DNA of 64,000 nucleotides. It comes from Larix kaempferi (Eukaryota > Streptophyta > Pinopsida > Pinales > Pinaceae). This document shows, in pieces, positions 47,897-60,790 of the stretch. The stretch covers positions 1,860,001-1,924,000 of the forward strand of contig BSBM01000191.1 of NCBI GenBank assembly GCA_027924585.1, read 5' to 3'. Below the pieces are notes generated by a model. It was not told the origin of the DNA, ran no database searches, and saw only the letters and a program-made list of their open reading frames with translations. Numbering within the stretch: the stretch's first letter is position 1; the number at the start of each line of letters is the position of its first letter. A program made the translations under genes and the position numbers.

Positions 47897-48988
47897 CAAG
47901 AAGAATTGAAGAAGAATAAATATGCAAGAAAGGTAAGGAAAAAATTAAATGTATGATTTTGTCCAAGATAATTAAGACAAAACATATTTTACAAATCTAA
48001 TGTTTTAGGCCAAGAAAAATGTTTTACACGAAGAAAGGATTGTGCAAGAGATGGTTCACATTCCTCTTACATGAAATAAAACACAACAAACAAAAATAAA
48101 AATATTTAGATAACATTATACAATAGTCTAATTCCTGGAATCTTTAGAACAAACATCTAGGATACAAGGAAGAAAATGGCTATTTGAAAGACCTAAATCC
48201 TGACGTGGATAAACTTGAAAGGCCTAATTCCTAGAATCTTTCGAAAAAACATCTAGGAGACAAGGAAGAAAATGGCTATTTGAAAGACCTAAATCTTGAT
48301 GTAGATGACCTTGAAAGAGGAAAAAGAGAGTAGCTGAACTTAGACAGATGATCGACTTGAAAATGGCAATTGGCAGCACAAATAGAATTTTGAGACTACT
48401 TTGGAATTCCATAAACTAACTGAAGATACATGAAAGCATCTTATACTCATATATATTCAACTACACAAACAACTTGTCTAAGGATAAAAACTTCATAACC
48501 AAAACATATTCTTTAAATACACACGCGAGACAAATTTAACCAAACAAGTAATTGAAAAATCTTTCCTCGGAAAGCATTGCACTTGAGAAGACAACTGCCA
48601 AATCTTTGATGATTTAAAACATTCCCTTTGTTTGACCCTAAAAGATTTATTTAAGAATATAGTGGCAATCACTTTTCCATTTAGGTGGGAAAAATTATAT
48701 ATGTCTACAATTGCTCAAAAGTGGTCAGTGAGACAAGTTAGGACACTTAAGCATGTTGAAAAGCTTATCGAAGTCAAGTGCCCAGAACATCTTGTGTGCC
48801 ATAGTAATTTTTACAATATAAATAATATATTACAAGGATTCCTTAAATAAATTATTGTTTGAGATTGCAGCTAAGCCAACGATATAGGTGCTAAATTCTC
48901 CACCAAATTCCATGGGATAAAGGGAGGACAAAATCATTTTTATCTACATTTTATATCATTTAAGAGAGAAAAATAAGAACATATGTCC
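47897..48988. other. unassigned sequence with a 96-bp tandem duplication
   Basis: 48128-48223 and 48224-48319 are two copies of a unit starting ctaattcc and containing ggaagaaaatggctatttga. An open frame of 72 codons at 48632-48850 has no recognisable domain. Confidence 0.6.
48984..48988 (+). repeat. 5-bp target duplication (tgtcc), left
   Basis: It is an exact match to 56642-56646 on the far side of the LTR. Confidence 0.88.
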
Positions 48989-51900
48989 TGTTATCACATA
49001 TATAGTAGCCGGGCTACCATACATTATTTTTCAGATTCCAGAGCACATTTCAGCCAGTTCCTTTACTTTGAGATGATGAGATGAGCAGCTATCTTTGGAT
49101 CACTATCAGATTGTGGATAGCAGTTGTATTCCCCATGCCATGACTGAGTCTCAGGACACTCAGAGAGATGACCGATGTAGCCATTATACCATTGGTACAG
49201 AGCAGTCAGTAGTGCCCAGAGTTACAGCAGCAGTTTCGGAGGACAGATGATGGTACAGGTTGATGAGCATTCAGGTATATGACTCAGCAGGTATATCATA
49301 GTGTTACGGTTAGATTGCTTTTATACTTATTCTTATAGCATGTTTTAGCACTCAGTGTCATGATCTGGCGATCATATAGATATTTGGACCTGGTTGATCT
49401 ATTATATATATTATATTGTCCCTACTCAGACTTAGAAGTTCACTATTCATACTCATTGGTATGTACCCTCCTTAGGGAGAATAGAGGTGATCATTCCACC
49501 ATACTTTGGCTTGCTAGTGTTGGCTCCATTATTCATTGTCTTCATCCATCCATGGCCTACCTTATAGTTTATCACCCTGACTTACTGCTTGACTAGTGAC
49601 ATAGAGGATCTTTTCCCCACTGTAGCCTCTGTATTGGATGAGCTTCCCTGTTTATTGTGTCTCGGCTCTGAGTTGGTGACAAAACTTGCCTATGGCGAGT
49701 TGGAGTTCCTTGTGAATTCCCCCTAGTCACTAAAGTTGTGTTGGCTAAACCTGAAACTTTTAGTGCTGCCATGAATACAAAATCTGAAAATAAAATGTTA
49801 TATCTTGTGGAAAATAAATACCTAGGTAAACAAGTTGTCCATGACACACCTAGAAGTGCTCAGGTAAACAAGTGCCTTAAAAACACACCTGCAGCAGAAA
49901 GCCTAAAATAAATGTAAATCTGTGCAATGTGTTTATAAACACACATAGATCAAGGCTATGGAAACTTCAGGCCCAAAAAGCAGTGGAACTTAAAAGCTAC
50001 ATCTAAACAATTGCTGGCCTTATTTGTATTATGGATTGTGCGCATCTGTGAAGGAGAATAAACCCTCTTTAAACAACTCATCCATTTGTGAGACACCGCC
50101 ATTCCCTGTGTTATTGCTCATTCAGTATATACTATGGTGTATTCCCTTTCCCTTGCCAAAGTGTCACAAAGTCAAGACAGTTAAGTCATCCCTTAGCCTA
50201 GCCAGTTAATTTAAGCCTTCACCCTTCACTAGCAAATTGATCACAACTATGAAGTGAGTATGATCCTGAAAGTCTAGTCTGAGTAATAATAATAATTAAC
50301 GACACTATATATTTGGATTTAGATTGCCAGTCATGATTACTCTGTGTTATAATTGATATTTGAATAAGTTGTAGAGCATATATTAACCTTGACACTTTGC
50401 AGCAGCTATTGATGATGATCTGAGTTATATTTGGTCTTGGTTAGACCTAGTTTAACCATGGAGGACCATGGGACATGAGATGTTGGACCTTATGATGATA
50501 TGGATAGATGATATATGGTCTATGTATACATACATGATGACTCTATGCAGCAGATACAGGGTTATGATGATGATTCTGGGGTTACAGCAGTGTTTGTATA
50601 TGTACAACGCATTACTATTGGCCTTGATCCGGTATATTGGATATTTATTTTGATCATGCAGAGATTCATATGGTGTATGAGTACACATCTTGGATGGATT
50701 TGGACCTTCTGAGTCCAATGGGACAGTTTGTTTTCCGTTCCGGGCACTTACAGTGATGATTGAGCCTCAGTAGGCTGTCCTAGTGCAGTTTTGGCTTGTC
50801 GGAGGCCCTGTCAGAGCAGATGTGATTTTTATCCGGTTGACCTAGGGCGATGATGATGGAGGGGGTGGTCCAGCCACTTGTTTCTACCATATTACCCCCC
50901 TCCCGGACACACTGGTGCCCTCACCTTGACAGCACAGGCACTCCAGGAGGCAGTTTGGGGCAGTTTCACGCTTCCCAAGGCATTTCAGGATTGGTAGAAA
51001 TGGCTATTGAGGAAATCGATTTGGGCTACTGAGGCAAAGTTATGGCATGGGATGATCAGTGATGATAGATCGGGACCTTCCACACCTTCTCCAGCAGTTT
51101 CAGCTTCATCGGAGCCCGCATCCATCACTTATGGCACTTTCTGTGGATTTTTGAGGTCTTTTGAGGACCACGACTTCACTATGGAGGCACGATTTGGTAC
51201 ATTCATGATTATTTTTTGGTTATTGTGCTATGGGGATTGACCAAGGAGGGATAAAATTACCCCTTGGACCCACCATAAGCCTCTTATGATATTTTGTCAT
51301 CATGATTTGGTGGGATTCCCCTCTTATAGGGCGATTTTGTCCACTTACATTATATTTTATTAGTGATCCATGTATTTTATTGTTGAGCTCATTGTTGCCG
51401 CCTGGTTCCACACCTGGGAAAACGCAGCAGAAGTCTTCAAGCTGCTGGTGTGGCCTTGGGGGCAAGTCAGAGTCAAGTGCTGTCACTTGGGACTCGACTC
51501 CTCCGTCTAAGCTTTCCTAGCGAAGCCAAGGGGGGTGGACCCTAAAGATAAAAAGAAACTAAGGCGTCTAATCTAGGAGTTAGGAAATATTTTTGGTAAC
51601 CAAGAATAAACAACACATACATTTGTCAAATAAAAATTTCACAAATCATTTGCTCCCATTTAGAATAATCATCATTTAACTGCACATTAGTCAATAATAT
51701 GAAAATAAAATTGAACCAAGACCAGTGCCTTATAATGGAGTCAATAAACAAATGCATAAGCAGGAAAGGTAAATGTTGTGCGAGTGTTCTTGGTTTATTT
51801 TAAAAATTAATGTGATGGTGATCTTTTTATTAAGGCAGGTGGGTTCCCGATATACGCAAGGTACAGGGGAACATGTCCGGAATTTTGAAGCGTGGCTTCC

Positions 51901-54900
51901 CTCTCAAGCTTTGGGATGAATCGGAGTCTCGAGGAGGTGTTCAGATGCTATACCAACGAGGGCAAGCCTAACGGTTTCCAAGAGGTCACTATTCAGTGTT
52001 ATCCCAAGCCTTCTGGGAAATTTGCCCACGACAACAAAATGCGTGTTGTGCCGGATTTTCACAAAAAGGATTTTTTATTGGGGCGGTGTTAGATCCTATT
52101 ACTAGTCATCCCCTCCTTTCTGGTGTGTACCAACAGGATCAGACTGAGCTGCAAGTTGGCCACAGAGCATACGGGAGAAGACCTTGGTATTTTTATAAAA
52201 AAATTTATGAACCCAAATTTAATCTTTTTTTAAAACCCCAGGAGTCTCTTTTCAGGCATGTATTTCGGGCAAGCCCTCATACAAAAACCCTACTTCGGGA
52301 AAGCAAGGGGGGGCGTTATGAGTTTGTAAAAAAATGAGAAAAACTATGTTATGAGTGAACTTGTGGCCCGCTAGTGGAACGGACCAACAAGGTTTATTTT
52401 AATCCTAATTGATTTTATTAGATGCCGGAAAACAAAGAAATAAACTACTCTAAAAATCACGCCATGAAAATGAGACGACACAGGCCACCCCTGGGGGGAT
52501 GGGGTATGGGCGCTGGCTAGCCCACTTGCTCTCGTTTAAAATTGTTTACAATGATTTAGAGAAGTGCCCCAGTCTACTTAATGTGACTTGGTGGCTTACA
52601 AAATTATAGGAAAAAATGACCGGTTTTGAAAAATATGGAAATTTGTCCTCCGGATCGCCTGGATGCTCGAAATTTCGGCAGCACTTCCTCCTACCTGTTC
52701 GTCTTTTGCTGCAAACCAGCAAGCAATAATTAGTATAAGATGCCCAAAAACACTTTAAGAGTGTCTTTGGAACACCTCCTAAAAAACCCAAAATTTTCTA
52801 AGTTAAAAACTAAGTAAAAATGACGAAAAATAACCAAGTAAAACAAGCTATGGGGCTTGTCTACTTGGGATCTTTGCTAGCCTTTAATGGCTGCAAATTT
52901 CAAGCTCTAGGGCAGCCAGGTAATACTTTGAAATCAGATCTAATACTACTTTATAAAAACTTGAAAGAATTTGACAACTTAAACTAGTTTTTGAAAAGAA
53001 AGTACTAGATAACCATAAAATTTGATTTTTTCTTGAATGAGAGAGAGAGAGAGATGGAACAAATCCTTGTTGAAAATCGAAACTTTGAAGATGGTTCAGT
53101 GATGTTTGAAGGGACTATATCTGCAAACAATGATTAGTAAAAAGGGGAAACAAACAAGATCCTCCTTCTTGCCAACTCAAGAAAACACCTGCACATCACA
53201 GATCTCACCAAACAAAATATTAAGTGTAGATATATACTCACAAGAAACTATGATTGCAAATCCATAAACAAATGAAAGATACAAAAATAATCTCTTACCA
53301 AGCACACATCACTAAGCTGCTACAATAAACAAATTGAAAACAACTTATCTCATAGATGAGCACACCACACCCTTGAAGAATGAAACTTATGCACAAGTCA
53401 TCTTGGAAAAGGAATCAAGATACTACATCCACATATGACAAAACACCACAAGCTGACCTCCAAAGTCTTCTTTTATTCAAATGAGAAAAAATATTACAAT
53501 CATAAGTCCGCTGCTCCAATTCTCACTCACTAACAATGAGAGAGGGCACTTCAATTTATAGAGAAACAACCAAGTGAAGAGGGGCGCACTTGCTAATGTG
53601 AGAGAGGGAGTGGTGGCATAGAAGGTGGAGGGGATGGGGCTGCCATCCCCATGTCTTTAGCTGCCCACAGAAGCACCATTCGTGCTAGCAGCCAGCACTA
53701 ATAGTGGTGCCCATTCCCAAAAACGTGGGCTGCCCACTCCATAAGTGCGCCCCTCTCATAGAGTGAATGCGCCCCTCTCAAATGGGCATGAAATCCTCCA
53801 CTTATGGGGCTACCAAATACCTTTCAAATTAGCCCAATATCATCCTATAATAGTGCTGGTCCAAAACTGAGTTGTCATTACTCCAAAAATTTAATAATTT
53901 TTTAAGTCATTTTTTCATGACTTTTTGACTTTTTTGGGTTTTTTGGCCATAGGAAAATATTGAAGCACCCAAACCTTAGAAAAAGTGGGTTTAGGGGTTT
54001 AGCGGGTGCTCTGAGTTAGAAAACGATCACCCCTAAGGCAAAAAATACCTCCAGACGCCCCTTATAGGCCAATTACAAATTTTTTAATTGAAAAATTAAA
54101 AAATGGCCCAATTTACGAAAAAATTAAAACTTGCCGAAAATTAAAAAACAACCTAGGGGGACTTAGCACATATCCATATGACTCAAAATTAACGCCTAGC
54201 ATGTTCATATACATTGACCCATAGACTCTAATAACTCCCTAAGGCCCGTAAGCCTCCCCAAGCATTCCAGCTTTGGAGGAGCAGGAGAAAAACCAATTAA
54301 TTATGTTATGCACTAATGCAAGACATAATAGATAGGTGAAAAAACTCCTTGGAATACCTGACTTGGCCAAAAAGTCCTAAGGAACCGAGTCTTTTACAAA
54401 ACACCATGCTAGCACGTTTTGTTACAAACCCCGCAGGGCCATGGACATGTGGACAAAAAAAATAAAAAACGGGGCCCTTTAAAAGGCCAGCTGGTCATCA
54501 AATCACCAAAATTGAACATGTATCATGTTCCATTCTGCCCGCTCGCTTGATAATCCAACCAAGTGCAACTTAGTTGGCAACACTCATCTCAACCATTGAT
54601 TAGATCATGAGATCTTTTAATCTTAGCCACTCATGTAAAAAGTGGTTATGATTGTACTCTCTCCCCATCCTATTTAAGGAGGGAGCCTCTCATTGTAAAA
54701 ATTCATCTAGAGATTTTTGGCTCTTGGCTCTTGGAATAAAATTTCTATCTTTTGGAGTACATGCTTGGATTGGAGTGGATGTTGGTTGTTTCGATTGTAA
54801 ATGCTATTGTCCATTGCACTGGAGGATCTATTGTAGCTATCTTGCATATTTGCCATACTTTATTTGCAGGTGAAGAGGACGATTTTGACAAGTGCGAATT

Positions 54901-56641
54901 GGTGGGGAGGCTTGCCCTTCAAGCTTGGAAGAAGTCGTTTTGGGTTTGACAGGGAGTAGTTTTGCCTTTGTGTCAACTATTCTATGTTTCTCTCTCTCTT
55001 GCTTGTATCTACCTTCAATTTGTTAAACTGATTGATGCTTTGCTCCTTGGCTTGACAGGTTAGAAGGAATTACATGTGGCTTGGAAAAATCGATTTGGCA
55101 AGAGGGCTTCAACAATTCTCCATTTGATCTTTGGCAAAGTAATCCTCGTCTCAACTAGCATTCATCTCTTCATCCAGGTATGTTCCAAGAGGTATGATCT
55201 TCTCTTCCATGAATCTTCCATAATTTCTAGATCACAAAAAACCCTAATCAAATTAAAACCCTTGTTTTTGGTATTTTTCAGATCTACTTAGATCTAGCCT
55301 TGCAATTGAAAAGATATTAAAAACCCACCTCTATAGGATCCACCCCTAGTTGGATCTATAGTTTGGTGGTGATTGGGTAAAAATTGACACACTTTTCAAT
55401 GCAAAAAGCCCTCTTGAACCTAAATCGATTTTCCTAAGAGAAGCTTGTTGGGTTAGATCTAGCACATGGGTAGGTGAGATCCCACTTGATTTGGAATCTA
55501 GACACTTGATAACCTATACCCACATCTTTACTTTGGTGAAAACTACCTTGTGGACATCTCTCCATGTTTTAAGGGGTTGAAACCCCCTTTTGATCTTCTT
55601 GGTACCTTAAAACTCAGATCTACATAGATCTATCCTTTGGATTGACTTGAAATTTTGAAGATACATAGATCGGGGTACAAGCCACTTGGATCTACAGTTT
55701 GGTGGCCATTGGACTTGATTTGGTCCACCAAACCCATCTTTTGCCCTTCCTTGAGCAAGTCGCACCCGCTTGAAGATTTGAGTCGGTCCACTTCTAGGAA
55801 GTGGGTGTTTGAGATTTTCGTGGATTTGGAATGCCCATGCCTTGAAACCTAGGTCTATACTGTCCTTTTGTCAAGATCCGCCTTGGGGATTGCATTCCTT
55901 GTTTCAAGGGATTGTGGTCCACTTAGGGTAATCACTTAAAAACCTAGATCTATTAAGATCCAACCATTAGATCTCATTCAAACCACTTGACTTGGCTTCT
56001 AGGTGTCCCGATCTACACTTTGACATACTTTTCGACCCCATAAGCCCATCCAACAAGGCACTAGTCCTTCTCCAAGCAAGGCGCACTCCTTGGGATTTGT
56101 GTCAAACCCTAGATCTAGTACATGGGTACTCCTAGAACCAACTCAAACTCATAGATCTAGCCTATACCTAACCTATAGTACCAACCTCACACCTAACTTC
56201 ACCTTGTGGGTCCACCTAGAACCATTTCACACTTCCCAAGAAAACAAGACCCACTTGTGTAAACACATGGTACTATACCTAGTAATCATACCTCATCATG
56301 TGGCCTAAACCATACATAGGTTGAAACACTAACTATCCATTACATCACCTTCAACCATTCTTCAACTCTTAGGTCCACTTAACCTTGCATTGGTTTCCGT
56401 AACTCATCATTTACCTATCCTTAGAAACCTTTGTTTGGGTCCAATCGACTGTGATTGGGGTATAGGGTCTCCCCCTTGGTCTAGTTACACCTTGACCTAA
56501 AGCGAAGAGTGCCTCAGTTGACGTGACTCCCACATTGCATTGGGAACCGTGGCATCTCTCAGGTCACCTCTTTAGTTGCCTGTCTCCTCTACCGTTCCGG
56601 ATGGGATACCTCTAGGGGCAACTACAAGTTGTGTGATAACA
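48989..56641 (+). mobile_element. solo LTR, family A, with a nested family-B LTR
   Basis: It begins tgttatcacatata and ends ttgtgtgataaca, the same ends as 28426-33095, with an exact 5-bp duplication (tgtcc) on both sides. Removing the nested insertion and its duplicated 5 bp leaves about 4,458 bp, close to the other copy. Landmarks such as tgtgtctcggctctgagttg (near 49657) and ctcatctcaaccattgatta (split by the insertion) are shared with the other family-A copies. No coding region is present. Confidence 0.87.
51393..54582 (+). mobile_element. family-B LTR (3,190 bp) nested in the family-A LTR
   Basis: It starts tgttgccgcctgg and ends agttggcaaca. The 5-bp sequence ctcat flanks it exactly (51388-51392 and 54583-54587). 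Across the join the host reads gagctcat|ctcaacc, which is continuous in the other family-A copies (6896 and 30942 regions). It shares interior blocks with 43739-47891 but is about 1 kb shorter. Open frames at 51892-52337 overlap and have no clear domain. Confidence 0.88.
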
Positions 56642-56646
56642 TGTCC
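56642..56646 (+). repeat. 5-bp target duplication (tgtcc), right
   Basis: It is an exact copy of 48984-48988. Confidence 0.88.
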
Positions 56647-57236
56647 CAATAAAACTGTTATGTAAAAAATTGCACAAGTGTGCACTCTTCCACTTTGTAA
56701 GGAGCTAGGACTTGTAGGTTGCAACAAGGCCTCGATCCTTGGAGCCCCTATGTGGGTAGTTGGTTGTCCTTCAAGTGATCCTCCAATAGATTGTTAGTGG
56801 AATTCACAAAAAACAAAGAAACTTGAATAAAATGCAAAATAAAAGAGATGGGGGTAGCATGCAAACTCCAACAACAATCCAAAGTATGCCAAACCCCTTT
56901 GTATTGCCCAATGGTCAAGTTGTACAACACCTAGGAGGTGTGGACTTGAAGGGAAGCCAACAATCTCCCTTAGGTAGGCCTTTTTTGTCCAAACTATATG
57001 CTAAGTGAATGGTAGAACAAGGGAGAGGAACTCTTGCTCCTTGAGGGAAGGTGGCAAGTGAGCTTGGGAATGCTTACAATGGTAGGAAGAGGTACACAGT
57101 GAAGAAGATCCAACACAAATCCTGTAGCATAACCTTTCTCTTGACTTCTCTCTAGAAAATGCATGCCAATGGCTTCCTTTTATAGGCCAAGAGGTTGCCA
57201 ACAAACAACTAGATCCAAATATGAACTCATCTACTC
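56647..57236. other. unassigned sequence between two LTR elements
   Basis: No domain or RNA was recognised; open frames are under 70 codons. Confidence 0.4.
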
Positions 57237-57241
57237 CATGA
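57237..57241 (+). repeat. 5-bp target duplication (catga), left of Copia element
   Basis: It is an exact match to 63978-63982. Confidence 0.9.
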
Positions 57242-57886
57242 TGTTAGTTTTTCAGCATTTAATTCAATCTGAACTAGGATCTTAACTGAGAGAACAACAT
57301 GTACAGCATATCAAACACAAGAGACAAGAGACACAAAGCATTTCACCGAGGAAAACCAAGAAGGTGAAAAACCATGCAACTTCCTCAGAGATAGAATGAG
57401 CATCAATACAAAGATTACAAAGATCACAAAGATCAAACCCCACAACAAGAGATATTCTCCTAGCAGCTGCTCCACCTCCACTTGTGCGCACTCCTCCTCT
57501 CTCTCACTAATGTGAAGTGAGTGAGTATATGAATGTGTCAAATGAGAGAGTCACACTTTCTATTTATACTTTTACTTTCACTTGACCTTTACTCAACTAG
57601 GTTGGCCCCAACTTAACCACTTAACATAATGTTGACTGGGTCGACCCCACTAGGGTGGTCTAATAACCCTTTAACCCACATGACTCATACAGGGCCGACC
57701 CCACCAAGGTGGTCTAATAACCCATCAAGTATAAGTTACGACACTTACAATATAACTTGTGACACTTGCAAGTACAAATGACGACACTTCCAATCGGAGG
57801 AATAATACATCTCCGTTGGGGATACAATAAAGTACAAATGTAATACATACAAGTGAATATCTTCCGAAGTTACAAATACATCAACA
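57242..57886 (-). mobile_element. 3' LTR of the complete Copia element
   Basis: A 645-bp LTR that reads tgttgatgtatttg...aaaaactaaca on the minus strand. It has a TATAAATA box at 57568-57561 (minus). It contains an extra stretch of about 30 bp, near 57730-57765, compared with the 5' LTR. Confidence 0.92.
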
Positions 57887-57896
57887 CTCCCTCTTA
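57887..57896 (-). promoter_or_regulatory. polypurine tract
   Basis: taagagggag on the minus strand sits directly against the LTR start and would prime plus-strand DNA synthesis. The truncated Copia at 42051 has a nearly identical tract. Confidence 0.8.
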
Positions 57897-58139
57897 ACTA
57901 GGAAGGTATTCTCTTGACATAGGTCATCAATACATATCGACACAAGTCTTCAATTCTGGAGTTGGATCATCGTCACTGGATCACGGAGCATCTTCATCAC
58001 TACTGTTGTACTCGTCATCTCGATCACTGGTGCTATCTCTCAATTTTCCTCGTCATTGGAAGTTCTACAGAGCCAGCCCCTTTTCATGCTGGTTGTAGGC
58101 CTAGCCTCCTCTAGGTCTTCAACATCGTTGGCCATCCTG

Positions 58140-59190
58140 TGGAATGTGCGTCAACAAAACCTCGAAAGAGCATCCCAGGACTTTTACAAGCACACAGCTC
58201 AACCCATCGGATCTTTTACATGTGACCACCACAAAACCTTGAAAGAGCATCCGAGCTCACACTATCGTATCTCCCAAGATCTTTTACATGTGACCACCAC
58301 AAAACCTCGAAAGAGCATCCGAGCTCAATTATCGAATCTCCCAAGATCTTTTACATGTGACCACCACAAAACCTCGAAAGAGCATCCGAGCTCAAACTAT
58401 CGGATCTCCCAATATATTTTCTATGTGGTCAGGCAAAACCTTAAAAGAGTGTCTTGCAACCTGCAAGATCTCTAAAGAGCCTCCGAGGACTTTTATGAGC
58501 ACACAACTCAACCTATCGGATCTCCCAGGATCTTTTCTATGCTACCTGTAGCAAAAAATCGAAAAAGTATCCGAGCTCAAACTATCGGATCTCTCAGGAT
58601 CTTTTCTATGCTACCTGCACAATCTATCCACGGCCATGGAGTATCATCCTGATACTCATGATCCCACTGATCATCTTCTTCGCATGGAACATCATCCTGA
58701 TGCTCATGATCATACTGATCATCATCATATAGTACATCATCCTGATGTACCACATCTGGAGCATCGACCTGATGCTCACGACACATAATCGTCCTGATCA
58801 TCATAGCATCATCCTGATACATATCATCACATGATCATCCTGATCATCATCACAGCATCGTCCTGATGCATATCATCATCACATGATAATCCTCTTCAAA
58901 TCATCTCATCGTCCAAAGAGCACAGCCTAGATGCACATCATACAACACTTACACCACCGACATGGGAGAACACATCTACCACCATTCGGGGAAGGCTCCA
59001 ACCCTTACTTTTTCACCATGGGAGAACACATCTACCACCATGTGAAAAATGGCTCAGCAATTATATCACGACCATTGGAGAACACATCTACAATCATGTC
59101 GGAAAAGCTCGGCAATTACATCACGACCATGGGAGAACACATCTACAACCATGTCGGAAAAGCCCATGTGTATCTGCATCTTATGTACTC
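58140..59190 (-). repeat. tandem repeat domain between Copia pol and polypurine tract
   Basis: Three arrays follow one another in plus-strand order. First come units of about 68 bp with ctatcggatctcccaagatc and aaacctcgaaagagcatccg (58140-58620). Next are short catcctgatgctcatgatca-type units (58640-58900). Last are units of about 55-60 bp with catgggagaacacatctacc (58960-59170). Open frames across them are repeat artefacts. Confidence 0.85.
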
Positions 59191-59191
59191 A

Positions 59192-60790
59192 TCACTTACC
59201 CTTGGAAGGAACCTCGATCTGAAGTACACCAACCCTCTCTCTAAAGTACTCGAACTTCAATCTAGCTAGTGGTTTGGTCAACACATCTGCAATCTGCTCA
59301 TCTGTCGCAACATACTGGAGCTTCACTGCTCCTCTCTGCACCATATCCCTAATATAGTGATATTTGATCTCGATGTGCTTCGACTTGTCGTGGAACATGG
59401 GGTTCTCTGACAACTTCACACAACTCTGGTTGTCACAATAGATACAAGTAGCATCCAACCGGAGATCATATCAGACAGTAACTTCCTTATCCATATTGCC
59501 TCATAACTGGCCGAACAAGCTGCGACATACTCTGCTTCGGCTATACTCAGTGCTACGCAGGACTGCTTCCTGCTAAACCAAGAGATCACACCTGATCCCA
59601 TACTGAAGCAGCACCCCAAAGTGCTCTTCCTATCTGCAACACTGCTTGCGCAATCTGAATCAACATAACCCTCCACGTTAGACTTTTGATTCGCATCATA
59701 CTTGAGCCCATAATCAACCGTACCCTTCAGGTACCTCAGAATATGCTTTATAGCAATCAAGTGAACATGTCTACGATCCGTCAAGAACTGGCTCAATGTC
59801 TTCACCGCAAAGCAAATATCTGGTCTCGTGTTCGTCAGGTACATCAGGGACCCAATCATTAGACGATACATCGTGGCATCAACCGACTCTGATGAAGCAT
59901 CACACAATAGCTTCGGGTTCGATGCCATAGGTGTGGCCATGGTCTTGCAGTCCATCATCTCGAACCGCTTCAGGATCTCTACTGCTTACTTCCCTTGTCT
60001 AAGGAAGATTCTATCTGCACTCTGCCACACCTCCATACCTAGAAAGTAATGCATCATGCCCAAGTCCTTCATCTCGAACTCGACAGCAAGCTTCCTCTTC
60101 ATGACGGCAATCAATCTATCATCTCCTGTCACAAACAGGTCATCCACATATAATAGAAGTATCACTGGATTGCCCTCCTCAACCTTGTAGTAAAGGTTGG
60201 AATCTGCTTTACTCTTGGTAAAGCCCAAACTGGACAGGAAACTGCCTATCCTACCGTACCATGTCCTAGGTGCTTGCTTTAAGCCATACAAAGCTTTCTT
60301 CAATCTACACACGACACCCTGTCATGTGTCTCAAAACCGAGTGGTTGCTCCCCATACACTTCCTCTTCAACTACACCATTCAAGAAACTTGTCTTGACAT
60401 CCATCTGGTGTATCTTCCACTTCATCACTGCAACCAGAGCAAGTACTGTTCTGATGGAAGTGTATCTGGCTATAGGTGTAAAAGTCTCTTCATAATCTAT
60501 CCCTTCTTTCTAGGAGAAGCCACAAGCCACGAGCCACGAGCCACAAACCTTGCCTTGTGTTTCTCTATGCTACCATCTACAACATGCTTGATCTTGTAGA
60601 TCCACTTGGAAGTCGCAACAGACTTCCCAACTGGTCTTAGGACCACATCCCAAATATCATTCTTCATGATCGACTGGTATTCCTCGATCATGGCATTCTT
60701 CCATTACTGCATCCCGAATCCTGGGAACTTCAGATTCTTCAATATCTTCAATAGATAGTTTCCTTTGAACTTCATTGCTGCAACAAATGT
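59192..60790 (-). pseudogene. Copia reverse transcriptase and RNase H, frame-broken
   Basis: Minus-strand reading begins with WKNAMIEEYQSIMKNDIWDV (about 60700), then KSVATSKWIYKIKH and KARFVARG, MDVKTSFLNG (the first catalytic Asp), KALYGLKQAPRTWYGRIGSF, and the catalytic box LLLYVDDLFVTGDD (60150 region). It continues with MIGSLMYLTNTRPDICFAV and YVDSDCASSVADRKS, then RNase H (HCDNQ-type CDNQSCVKL, DKSKHIEIKYHYIRDMVQ, ADVLTKPLARLK). Breaks are a short tandem insertion near 60525 with a frame change, a further gap near 60310, a stop in place of an aromatic residue at 59986 and a frameshift near 59440. The enzyme copies the element's RNA into DNA. Confidence 0.9.

Noticed and set aside
51892-52337. 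Overlapping open frames of 66 and 113 codons within the nested LTR
   Set aside because: They share no recognisable domain and lie inside a non-coding LTR with conserved ends.
58056-58551. 139-codon frame with repeated HKT..SIRAQ-like blocks
   Set aside because: It lies antisense to a Copia element and wholly inside its tandem repeat array.
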